Positions 5,423 through 11,384 of a stretch of DNA of 11,384 bases are shown here, in pieces. Source of the DNA: Nitrososphaerota archaeon (GTDB lineage: Archaea; Thermoproteota; Nitrososphaeria; Nitrososphaerales; Gagatemarchaeaceae). How positions within the stretch are numbered: the first letter of the stretch is position 1; the number at the start of each line of letters is the position of its first letter. The DNA lies in contig VBPQ01000048.1 of NCBI GenBank assembly GCA_005877185.1, positions 1 through 11,384 on the forward strand, given 5' to 3'. The position numbers were made by a program, and so were the translations under genes. The notes beneath the pieces were generated by a model, which worked only from the letters and a program-made list of their open reading frames with translations, did not search any database and was not told where the DNA came from.

Positions 5423-5464
5423 GAAAGGTCTCTGGAATAACGATATATAGTCTTGAAAGGTCTC
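5423..5464 (+). promoter_or_regulatory. Importer promoter: TATA box flanked by a 10-base direct repeat
   Basis: GATATATAG (5442-5450) is a strong archaeal TATA box with its centre about 32 bases before the ATG at 5479, so the leader is only a few bases. The sequence GAAAGGTCTC occurs exactly twice, at 5423-5432 and 5455-5464, one copy on each side of the box and 32 bases apart (three helical turns). The arrangement suits a regulator binding one DNA face and controlling TBP/TFB access. Confidence 0.65.
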
Positions 5465-5478
5465 ATCGTGATTCTCAG

Positions 5479-7185
5479 ATGGACGTAAGACGCTTCCAGA
5501 AAAGGAAAGCGATAGGTAGAAGTGTAATCGCAACAGCAGTCGTAGTCATCCTCGTCGTGGTGGGCGTTGGGGCCTACTACGTCTTCGTGCCGGGGCAAGG
5601 GGCAGGGACGCAGACGACGACGCCCACCAGCACCCAGAGTACCTCCGGCGCGGCTGGCACCCTCAGCCTGACCTTTGCCAACGTCCCCAACGCCGACCCC
5701 GCGAAGGGTTCCGACGAGGCGAGTTCGGCGGCTCTAGCGAATCTCTACGACAGCCTCGTCTTCCCGACATCGAGCGGAACAATTCAGAAAGACTTGGCCA
5801 CGAGCTGGACCGTCTCCAGCGACGGCCTCACCTACACATTCACGATAAGGTCGGGGGTCACCTTCCATAACAGTGACGCCCTGACAGCGAGCGACGTCGT
5901 CTACTCTCTGAACAGGTTCATATCGGTGGGGCAGGGCTACTCGTACCTCTTCTCGCCATATGTTTCGACCGTCTCTGCTCCTAACAGCAACACCGTCGTC
6001 ATTCAACTGAAGAAGACGTTCGGTCCCTTCCTATCGGCCCTCGTCCGGCTCTATGTCGTTGACCAGAAGCTCGTCTCGTCTCACTACAACTCTACAGCGC
6101 CGAACAACGACTACGGGTCGACTTGGTTGCTCACGAATGATGCGGGCTCAGGTCCGTACCAGATGTCTTCGGCGAACCTCGAGTCAAACATGGTGATCAA
6201 GGCGTACTCCAACTACTGGAACGGGACCCAGCCGTACCAGCCTCAAACGGTGAACATGATTGGCTCCAGCGACTCGTCAACGGTGCACGCGCTCTTCACG
6301 AGCGGGCAGATTCAAATTACAGACCAGTGGCAACCGTACTCGAACGTTCTTGCACTCTCTCAGCTCAAGGAGGCGAAGCTCGTGACGATTCCGACGGTCA
6401 ACGAGTTCTACTTGATGATCGACACCACGAAGGCGCCCACCGACGACATCTACGTCAGGCAGGCGATGTCCTACGCGTTCAACTATTCCTCGGTGATCAA
6501 CAACATCTTCCCCGGAAGCAAGCCCTCGGCTGGCCCTGTCCCGACAGCCCTGCCCGGGCACAATCCCAGCATCCCTGCATCTTCGCAGAACCTCGCATTG
6601 GCCCAGCAGGCGATCCAGAAATCCAAGTACTACGGGAAGCTCACCAACTATCCGGTGACCTACTGGTGGGTGACGCAGGTGCCCTCGGAGCAGAAGATGG
6701 CTCTGGAGTTCGCTTCTGACATGCAGAAGATCGGCGTAACGGTCAACGTCGTCGGCCAGCCATGGCTGACGGTCGTCGCGAACCTCGCAGCGGAGAGCAC
6801 CTCGCCCAACGTCGTCTCCATCACAGACGGAGCAAGCTACTTCGAGGCAGGCTCGGTGCTGCAGTCCAGGTACACGACGCCCTCGGAAGGAACCTGGGAA
6901 CAGAACGAGTGGCTGCACAACTCCACCCTGGACAACATGATCTTCTCTGCGCTCTCCACCCTCGACCAGACCCAGCGCTTCCAGCAGTACAACACGATTC
7001 AGCAGCAGATATACAACCAGTACCCCACGGTCTACGCCTTCGATGTGTACGAGGCAAGGGCCTACTATCCCACCGTTGTGAACTGGTATGCGGCGAACGG
7101 GCATCCAATAGTTCTCCTCGGCTACGATTTCTACTTCAGGGACTTCCAGTTCTATCCATCGCAGTTGACCGCCCTCTTCGGCTGA
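5479..7185 (+). CDS. dppA: Peptide-type ABC importer, membrane-anchored substrate-binding protein
   Basis: A 568-residue family-5 solute-binding protein (SBP_bac_5, the DppA/OppA group), which captures the substrate outside the cell and delivers it to the permeases. A basic N-terminus (RRFQKRKAIGR) and one hydrophobic span (about 14-37) anchor it in the membrane. A Thr/Ser-rich linker (about 44-58) follows. The binding domain shows the family landmarks DLATSWTVSSDGLTYTFTIR then GVTFHNSDALTASDVVYSLNR (about 105-146), DNxxGSGPYQM-like GSGPYQM, and VRQAMSYAFNYSSVINNIFPGSKPSAGPVP. There is no lipobox cysteine, so anchoring is by the transmembrane helix. The ligand (peptide, amino-acid derivative or sugar) cannot be read from the sequence. 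It is the first gene of a five-gene importer operon. A 275-codon minus-strand frame inside it is a shadow. Confidence 0.93.
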   Translation: MDVRRFQKRKAIGRSVIATAVVVILVVVGVGAYYVFVPGQGAGTQTTTPTSTQSTSGAAGTLSLTFANVPNADPAKGSDEASSAALANLYDSLVFPTSSGTIQKDLATSWTVSSDGLTYTFTIRSGVTFHNSDALTASDVVYSLNRFISVGQGYSYLFSPYVSTVSAPNSNTVVIQLKKTFGPFLSALVRLYVVDQKLVSSHYNSTAPNNDYGSTWLLTNDAGSGPYQMSSANLESNMVIKAYSNYWNGTQPYQPQTVNMIGSSDSSTVHALFTSGQIQITDQWQPYSNVLALSQLKEAKLVTIPTVNEFYLMIDTTKAPTDDIYVRQAMSYAFNYSSVINNIFPGSKPSAGPVPTALPGHNPSIPASSQNLALAQQAIQKSKYYGKLTNYPVTYWWVTQVPSEQKMALEFASDMQKIGVTVNVVGQPWLTVVANLAAESTSPNVVSITDGASYFEAGSVLQSRYTTPSEGTWEQNEWLHNSTLDNMIFSALSTLDQTQRFQQYNTIQQQIYNQYPTVYAFDVYEARAYYPTVVNWYAANGHPIVLLGYDFYFRDFQFYPSQLTALFG

Positions 7186-7237
7186 TTTGAGGGGAGAGCG
7201 GTCCGCACCCTTTATTTTCGAATATCAGACGGCTCCG

Positions 7238-7260
7238 CCTCACGCGTTTGACGCGTGGGG
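7238..7260 (+). promoter_or_regulatory. Stable hairpin between binding-protein and permease genes
   Basis: CACGCGT (7241-7247) and ACGCGTG (7251-7257) form seven perfect pairs around a TTG loop, extended to ten by flanking pairs. The 102-base gap also holds an AT-rich TTTATTTTCG (7211-7220) and an eight-base palindrome GACGCGTC (7280-7287) touching the next ATG. The hairpin may partially end or stabilise the binding-protein message. The AT-rich box could alternatively drive a second promoter. Confidence 0.45.
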
Positions 7261-7287
7261 TCTCCCCCCCTCGGGTAACGACGCGTC

Positions 7288-8316
7288 ATGAAGTCATGGA
7301 CCTTCGCGGTAAAGCGGCTCGCCTACTCGGGCGTCTCACTGCTGGGCCTCTCGATACTGATCTTTGTCATCGCCCGCGTCCTACCCGGCGACCCCGCGAG
7401 GCTCGCGCTCGGCCCCAGAGCGCCGCAGTCGGTGGTCGAGGCTCTGCGCCTTCAGCTGCACTTGAACGACCCCGTCTACACCCAGTACTTCTACTGGCTG
7501 AGGGGAATCTTCACCGGGGACTGGGGCATCGCGCTCTTCACGCAGAGAAATGTTCTCATCGATGTTTCAGACTTCCTTCCAGCCACCATTGAGCTGATCC
7601 TCTTCGCCGCGATCATCGACCTTGTCATCGCCGTACCATTGGGTCTCGCGGCGGGGAGGCGCGCCAACTCGATAGTCGACAACGGCGTAAGGGTACTTTC
7701 GTACGTCGGAATCGCGGTGCCGTCCTTCGTGGTTGCGATTCTCCTGCAGCTCTTTCTGGGTTATGGGACGCATCTGTTCCCGCTCATCGGAAGGATCAGC
7801 CAGAACGTCGTTCCGCCGACACAGATCACCGGCCTCTACACGCTGGACGCCCTGCTCACAGGGAATCCCGGCGCCTTCGCCGACTCCGTCTGGCACCTGA
7901 TCCTCCCGGCCTTCGCGCTCGCGCTCGGTCCGATCGCTCAGGAGGCAAGGATCATGCGCTCGAGCGTCGTCGAGAATCTGGACAAGGATTTTACGCTTTC
8001 AGAGGTCTCTCACGGTCTCCCCGAGAGGACGATCACGTTCAAGTATCTGATGAAGCCCTCGCTCATCCCAACAATCACGATCTACGCCCTCGACATCTCT
8101 GCCCAGATAGCCAACGCGTTCCTCATTGAAACAATCTTCATCTGGCCGGGATTCTCGAAGTACGGGTTGAACGCGATGCTGAGCAAGGATCTGAACGCGA
8201 TCGTGGCCGTGGTCATGGTCGCGGGTGTCATGTTCGTCATCGCGAACATTCTCGTAGACCTTGTCGTGGGGTACCTCGACCCGCGCATCAGGCTTCAGCG
8301 GAGGACCGAGGAGTAG
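7288..8316 (+). CDS. dppB: Peptide-type ABC importer permease (DppB-like)
   Basis: A 342-residue inner permease of the BPD-transport family, which forms half of the membrane channel with the next gene product. Six membrane spans are apparent (roughly 10-31, 97-122, 134-158, 200-222, 255-276, 302-328). The loop after the first span carries the DppB hallmark RVLPGDPARLALG with LHLNDPVYTQYFYWLRGIFTGDWG. The cytoplasmic coupling (EAA) loop at about 234-251, ending KYLMKPSLIP, contacts an ATPase. It departs from the usual E-A-A-x(3)-G form: the stretch reads DFTLSEVSHGLPER, with G242 kept. The C-terminus VVGYLDPRIRL is typical of the family. Start is ATG 7288. It ends with TAG one base before the next gene's ATG, so the two permeases are translationally linked. 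Confidence 0.93.
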   Translation: MKSWTFAVKRLAYSGVSLLGLSILIFVIARVLPGDPARLALGPRAPQSVVEALRLQLHLNDPVYTQYFYWLRGIFTGDWGIALFTQRNVLIDVSDFLPATIELILFAAIIDLVIAVPLGLAAGRRANSIVDNGVRVLSYVGIAVPSFVVAILLQLFLGYGTHLFPLIGRISQNVVPPTQITGLYTLDALLTGNPGAFADSVWHLILPAFALALGPIAQEARIMRSSVVENLDKDFTLSEVSHGLPERTITFKYLMKPSLIPTITIYALDISAQIANAFLIETIFIWPGFSKYGLNAMLSKDLNAIVAVVMVAGVMFVIANILVDLVVGYLDPRIRLQRRTEE

Positions 8317-8317
8317 C

Positions 8318-9187
8318 ATGAAGTCGTCGAGAACTCTGAGGGAGGTGTATGGAAGGTACTGGTACAAGTTCAGCAAGAACGACCTCTCGATCGTGGGCTT
8401 GGCGTGCATCGCAGGTGTCGTGCTCATCGCTCTCCTCGCTCAGTGGATCTCCCCCTATCCGGCGAGCGCTGGCCTCTACGTCAACTTCGGCAACGCGGGT
8501 GCCGCCCCCTCCGCCTCGCATATCTTCGGGACTGACCAGAACGGCCGTGACATACTGAGTCGGGTCTTTTTTGGTTTCAGGTACTCCTTGATGCTCGTCG
8601 CGGTCGTCCTCTCCGTGACGGTCGCACCCGGCGTGGTTCTCGGCCTGGTCGCGGGGTACTACGTAAACCGCTGGTTTAGCGCCGTGATCATGCGTCTCGC
8701 AGACATATTCGTCGCCGTCCCGCCGCTCCTCCTCGCCCTCTCGGTCGCTTCGGTGCTAACCCCGAGCGCAATCAACGCCATGCTTGCGGTATCGCTCGCA
8801 TGGTGGCCCTGGTACACGAGGCTGGTGTACAGTTCAGCCTCCTCCATCAGGAACGAAGACTTCGTCAGGGCCGCCGAGCTCGTCGGCGCGAGCCGATGGC
8901 ACATCATGTTCAAGGAGATACTCCCGAACAACCTTGGGTCGGTCCTCACGAAGGTTACCCTAGACTGCGGGTGGGTAATCCTCATCGGGGCTTCCCTCAG
9001 CTTTGTGGGTTTGGGAGCCCAGGCGCCGACTCCCGACCTAGGGACAATGATCGCGGAGGGCTCCGCATACCTTCCGGGGCAGTGGTGGATCAGCATATTC
9101 CCGGCCCTCGCGATAGTCGTCGTCATCCTCGGGTTCAACCTGCTCGGAGACGGGATCAACGACATGTTTGCGTCTGGCGTCGCGTGA
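8318..9187 (+). CDS. dppC: Peptide-type ABC importer permease (DppC-like)
   Basis: A 289-residue second permease. The start is ATG 8318, one base after the previous stop, with GAGGAG (8308-8313) just upstream. Reading further upstream in frame would overlap the previous gene and lacks family support. The N-terminal YGRYWYKFSKNDLSIVGL precedes the first span. The periplasmic hallmark FGTDQNGRDILSRVFFGFRYSLM (about 70-92) is intact. The EAA coupling loop is canonical: DFVRAAELVGASRWHIMFKEILPN (191-214). Further spans lie near 92-113, 126-148, 150-172, 214-243 and 260-282, and LSFVGLGAQAPTPDLGTMIAEG is the conserved segment before the last span. It pairs with the DppB-like subunit to form the channel; its canonical coupling loop contrasts with the diverged one in that partner. 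Confidence 0.94.
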   Translation: MKSSRTLREVYGRYWYKFSKNDLSIVGLACIAGVVLIALLAQWISPYPASAGLYVNFGNAGAAPSASHIFGTDQNGRDILSRVFFGFRYSLMLVAVVLSVTVAPGVVLGLVAGYYVNRWFSAVIMRLADIFVAVPPLLLALSVASVLTPSAINAMLAVSLAWWPWYTRLVYSSASSIRNEDFVRAAELVGASRWHIMFKEILPNNLGSVLTKVTLDCGWVILIGASLSFVGLGAQAPTPDLGTMIAEGSAYLPGQWWISIFPALAIVVVILGFNLLGDGINDMFASGVA

Positions 9188-9229
9188 GTCTTGAGTCGTC
9201 TGTCAACACCGATGGTGGGTTCGAGCTAG

Positions 9230-10189
9230 ATGCCTCTTCTGGAGGTGAGGGACCTCAGAGTGGAGTACCGCGTCTACGAGGGGACGCTCAAAGTCCTGAA
9301 CGGCGTTAGTCTGTCACTCGAGAGGGGCGAGAAGGTTGGGATCATCGGCGAGTCCGCCTGTGGAAAGACTACTACGGTGAAGACGATCATGGGGCTCCTC
9401 GCCAAGAACTCCAAGGTAGCCGGCGGCGACGTGACTTACAAGGGGGAGGACGTCTTGAAGATGTCTAAGAAGAGGCTCACCGAGCTGAGGAGGAAGAACA
9501 TCTCGATGGTATTCCAGGACCCCTCGGCCGCCCTCAACCCCGTGTTCACGGTAAGGCAGCAACTCTACGACATCATCAAGTTCTCGACAGACGAGCGCCT
9601 CACCCGGGAAGAACTTCACGAAAAGGCCGTCGAGGTACTCCGACAGGGCGCCCTCCCCGAGCCCGATAGGATACTCGACAGCTACCCGTTCCAGCTGAGC
9701 GGCGGGATGAAACAGAGGGTGAACATCTCTATGGCGTTGGTCTCGGCGAGTGAATTACTGATTGCCGACGAGCCGGGCACCTCGCTCGACGTGACGATTG
9801 AAGACCAGATAATGAGGCTACTCAAGAAGATAGTCGAGGAGAAGGGGATATCGATAATTCCCGTGAAGAAGTTCGTAGACCGAATCTACGTGATGTACGC
9901 GGGGACCATCGTGGAGGAGGGGCCGACTCGGGAGGTCTTCAACAGTCCGCAACACCCCTACACGCAGTTGCTCATCAAGGCGGTCCCGAAGCTGACGGGG
10001 GGAGGGATTCCCGAGGGGATCCTCGGGCAGGTTCCGAGCTACCTGAAACCCCCGGCGGGATGCAGGTTTGTTACGAGATGCCCGTACGCCATGGAGGTGT
10101 GCGACACCGATGCACCGCCGTTGTACGGGGTCGGGGCGAAACAACGCGCGGCGTGCTTCCTTTACGACGAGAGGCAGTTGCCGAGATGA
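9230..10189 (+). CDS. dppD: Peptide-type ABC importer ATPase (DppD-like), H-loop missing
   Basis: A 319-residue nucleotide-binding subunit. Motifs in order: Walker A GESACGKT (40-47), Q-loop Q96 in MVFQDPSAALNP, signature LSGGM (156-160), Walker B LLIADE (176-181) and D-loop SLD (185-187). Where relatives have a strand and the switch histidine (form x-I-T-H-D-L-G-V-V), this protein runs GISII then PVKKFVDRIYVMYAG (206-224). About seven residues are gone in frame and no H-loop histidine remains. The C-terminal oligopeptide-transporter extension is intact, with Cys278, Cys284, Cys291 and Cys309 in the GCRF-x(3)-CPY-x(5)-C arrangement. The rest aligns without disruption, so this is not an obvious pseudogene, although a local sequencing or assembly deletion cannot be excluded. 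The gap from the permease gene is 42 bases, and no strong ribosome binding site is seen. The last four bases overlap the next start (ATGA). Confidence 0.92.
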   Translation: MPLLEVRDLRVEYRVYEGTLKVLNGVSLSLERGEKVGIIGESACGKTTTVKTIMGLLAKNSKVAGGDVTYKGEDVLKMSKKRLTELRRKNISMVFQDPSAALNPVFTVRQQLYDIIKFSTDERLTREELHEKAVEVLRQGALPEPDRILDSYPFQLSGGMKQRVNISMALVSASELLIADEPGTSLDVTIEDQIMRLLKKIVEEKGISIIPVKKFVDRIYVMYAGTIVEEGPTREVFNSPQHPYTQLLIKAVPKLTGGGIPEGILGQVPSYLKPPAGCRFVTRCPYAMEVCDTDAPPLYGVGAKQRAACFLYDERQLPR

Positions 10190-11169
10190 GTAACGCGATA
10201 CTCTCGGGGGAGGGGCTGCAAAAGTACTTCCAGACACGCAGGGGAGTGATCAAGGCCGTGGACAGCGTGGACTTCGTGATGAGGGAGGGGGAGGTCCTCG
10301 GGGTGGTGGGTGAATCGGGCTCGGGCAAGACGACGCTGGGAAACATGATCGTGGGAATCTATCCACCGACCGCGGGGAAGGTCATCTTCAAGGGAGGTGA
10401 CATCTCGCAGGGCGCCGGACACAGGTCCCTCGAAATCAAGAGGGAGATCCAGATGGTCTTCCAGAACCCCTCGTCGTCGCTGAATCCTAAGAGGAGCGTG
10501 AGGCAGACGCTCGAGGTTCCGCTATCAGTTCACAAGACGGCGAGTTCGGTTGGCGAGCGCGTAAGCGAGCTCCTTTCACTGGTGGAGCTGCCCCCGGAGT
10601 ACGCCGACAGGTATCCCGAGGAGCTCGGAGGCGGGGAGAAGCAGCTCGTCGCGATCGCCAGGGCGCTCGCCACGAATCCTTCACTGATCGTGCTCGATGA
10701 GCCGACATCCGCGCTGGACGTTTCGATCCAGGCTAAGATCATTGGGGTGCTCATGAGGCTGAAAGACAGGCTGAATCTTTCGTACATGTTTATCACTCAC
10801 AACCTCAGCCTCATGAGGAACGTCGCAGACAGGGTGATGATAATGTACCTCGGGAAGGTGAGGGAGGTCGCACCCACCGAGGAGTTCTTCAAGAACCCGA
10901 TTCATCCATACACGAAGATGCTTCTCTCCTCGATTCCGGTGGTCAGCGACGCCGAGGAGGCGGTCAAGCCGGAGAAGATAGTCAGCACGGGTGAAATCGC
11001 GGGGGCCCTCAACCTCCCGCCGGGGTGCAGCTTTCATCCGAGGTGCCCGTTTGTGATGGAGGTGTGCAAGTCGGTAGACCCGCCTCTGCTGGAGGTTGAG
11101 CCTGAGCACTTTTGCAATTGCCATCTGTACCCGAACGACTACAAAGACAAGAAGGCTCCGTGGCAGTAA
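10186..11169 (+). CDS. dppF: Peptide-type ABC importer ATPase (DppF-like), altered signature motif
   Basis: A 327-residue second ATPase. It starts at ATG 10186, overlapping the previous stop as ATGA, which is classic coupling; a longer frame from 10060 only reads through the preceding gene. Motifs: Walker A GESGSGKT (42-49), Q-loop Q93 in MVFQNPSSSLNP, Walker B LIVLDE (167-172), D-loop ALD (176-178) and switch His205 in FITHNL, all intact. The ABC signature, normally LSGGQ, is LGGGE (147-151): the serine that contacts the ATP gamma-phosphate across the dimer interface is replaced by glycine. The oligopeptide-transporter C-terminus has Cys281, Cys287, Cys294 and Cys310/Cys312. With the DppD-like partner it powers import; in the dimer, its altered signature faces the partner's ATP site that lacks the H-loop. 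Confidence 0.93.
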   Translation: MSNAILSGEGLQKYFQTRRGVIKAVDSVDFVMREGEVLGVVGESGSGKTTLGNMIVGIYPPTAGKVIFKGGDISQGAGHRSLEIKREIQMVFQNPSSSLNPKRSVRQTLEVPLSVHKTASSVGERVSELLSLVELPPEYADRYPEELGGGEKQLVAIARALATNPSLIVLDEPTSALDVSIQAKIIGVLMRLKDRLNLSYMFITHNLSLMRNVADRVMIMYLGKVREVAPTEEFFKNPIHPYTKMLLSSIPVVSDAEEAVKPEKIVSTGEIAGALNLPPGCSFHPRCPFVMEVCKSVDPPLLEVEPEHFCNCHLYPNDYKDKKAPWQ

Positions 11170-11272
11170 CCGGCTGGACGTCGGGGAGGGGTCAAGCTGC
11201 GGGAAGCCTGCCGTCCTCCTCCATCGTTTCTAGTTCTCCTCATGCCTGAAGGCTATCCGGTGGCATGATTCT
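11170..11272. other. Gap after the importer operon, possible weak terminator
   Basis: No gene is seen. GGACG (11176-11180) and CGTCC (11212-11216) could close a long hairpin followed by a pyrimidine-rich, T-containing stretch (11217-11240), which might end the importer transcript. There is no clear TATA box for the following gene, so read-through is also possible. Confidence 0.25.
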
Positions 11273-11384
11273 GTGATGCGGTTTCTGAGAATCATTTCGG
11301 GAATCCTTCTGGTCTCGATTCTGGTCCTTGTGGCGAACCTCCTGCCAAACCTCCTCGAGCAACGCCCCCCTCTCGCGCGCCTCG
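11273..11384 (+). CDS. Start of a membrane or secreted protein gene, cut by the window edge
   Basis: The frame opens with GTG 11273 directly followed by ATG 11276 and has no stop up to the edge. About 37 codons are visible. The product begins with a short basic stretch, MMRFLRI, and then one hydrophobic run (ISGILLVSILVLVANLLP), followed by LLEQRPPLARL. That is the profile of a first transmembrane helix or uncleaved signal anchor. A GGTGG nine bases before the GTG could bind the ribosome. It might be another permease N-terminus, but too little is present to assign a family. Confidence 0.45.
   Translation, partial: MMRFLRIISGILLVSILVLVANLLPNLLEQRPPLARL

Noticed and set aside
6277..7104. Minus-strand open frame of 275 codons
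   Set aside because: It is opposite the binding-protein gene. The translation is Arg/Val/Gly-rich without domain features, as expected of a shadow of a GC-rich gene.
8261..8317. Upstream extension of the DppC-like permease
   Set aside because: It overlaps the end of the DppB-like gene and gives a Gly/Ser/Arg lead unlike the family. ATG 8318 has a good ribosome binding site.
10060..10185. Upstream extension of the DppF-like ATPase
   Set aside because: It reads through the end of the DppD-like gene in another frame. The ATGA overlap at 10186 and the family N-terminus fix the start.
1..11384. CRISPR array, insertion sequence or transposase, phage or toxin-antitoxin genes
   Set aside because: No regularly spaced repeats, terminal inverted repeats with target duplications, transposase motifs or phage proteins were found on either strand.

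Overview
The window looks archaeal. Genes are preceded by AT-rich TATA-like boxes about 25-32 bases before the first codon (TTATAG on the minus strand near 2440, TTTATATT at 2472, TTTAATTC on the minus strand near 5374, GATATATAG at 5442). Several genes appear leaderless or nearly so, and GTG and TTG starts are common. The regulator resembles archaeal ArsR-type proteins. Base composition is moderately GC-rich. I infer a non-halophilic archaeon, possibly Thermoproteota/Thaumarchaeota-like or Thermoplasmata-like, but the lineage cannot be fixed from this sequence alone.

Layout. (1) Positions 1-2415, minus strand: a gamma-glutamyltransferase-family gene followed by two GNAT acetyltransferase genes, the second running off the left edge. 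(2) Positions 2416-3252, plus strand: a divergent promoter region and an ArsR-like winged-helix regulator. (3) Positions 3251-3457, minus strand: a 58-residue basic small protein with a promoter, a ribosome binding site and a hairpin-plus-T-run terminator. (4) Positions 3458-3647: a GC-rich, highly self-complementary intergenic stretch. (5) Positions 3648-5344, minus strand: a likely operon of an Asp/Glu/hydantoin-racemase-family protein, a nitroreductase-family protein and a small helical protein of unknown function. (6) Positions 5479-11169, plus strand: a complete peptide-type (Dpp/Opp) ABC importer in canonical order: anchored binding protein, two permeases, two ATPases. (7) Positions 11273-11384: the start of a membrane-protein gene cut by the right edge.

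How the parts fit. The importer and the racemase operon are transcribed divergently from a 134-base region carrying two kinds of candidate operator. One is a perfect 11-base palindrome present twice, 73 bases apart, on either side of the predicted racemase transcription start. The other is a perfect 10-base direct repeat flanking the importer TATA box. This suggests co-regulated uptake and isomerisation of a peptide, amino-acid or hydantoin-like compound. The adjacent peptidase/transferase and acetyltransferase cluster could also act on imported peptides; this is inference.

The most unusual signal is in the ATPases. The first (9230-10189) has lost the segment that should carry the switch histidine (H-loop). 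The second (10186-11169) has a signature motif of LGGGE in place of LSGGQ. In an ABC heterodimer these two changes fall in the same composite ATP site, so the importer may hydrolyse ATP at only one site.
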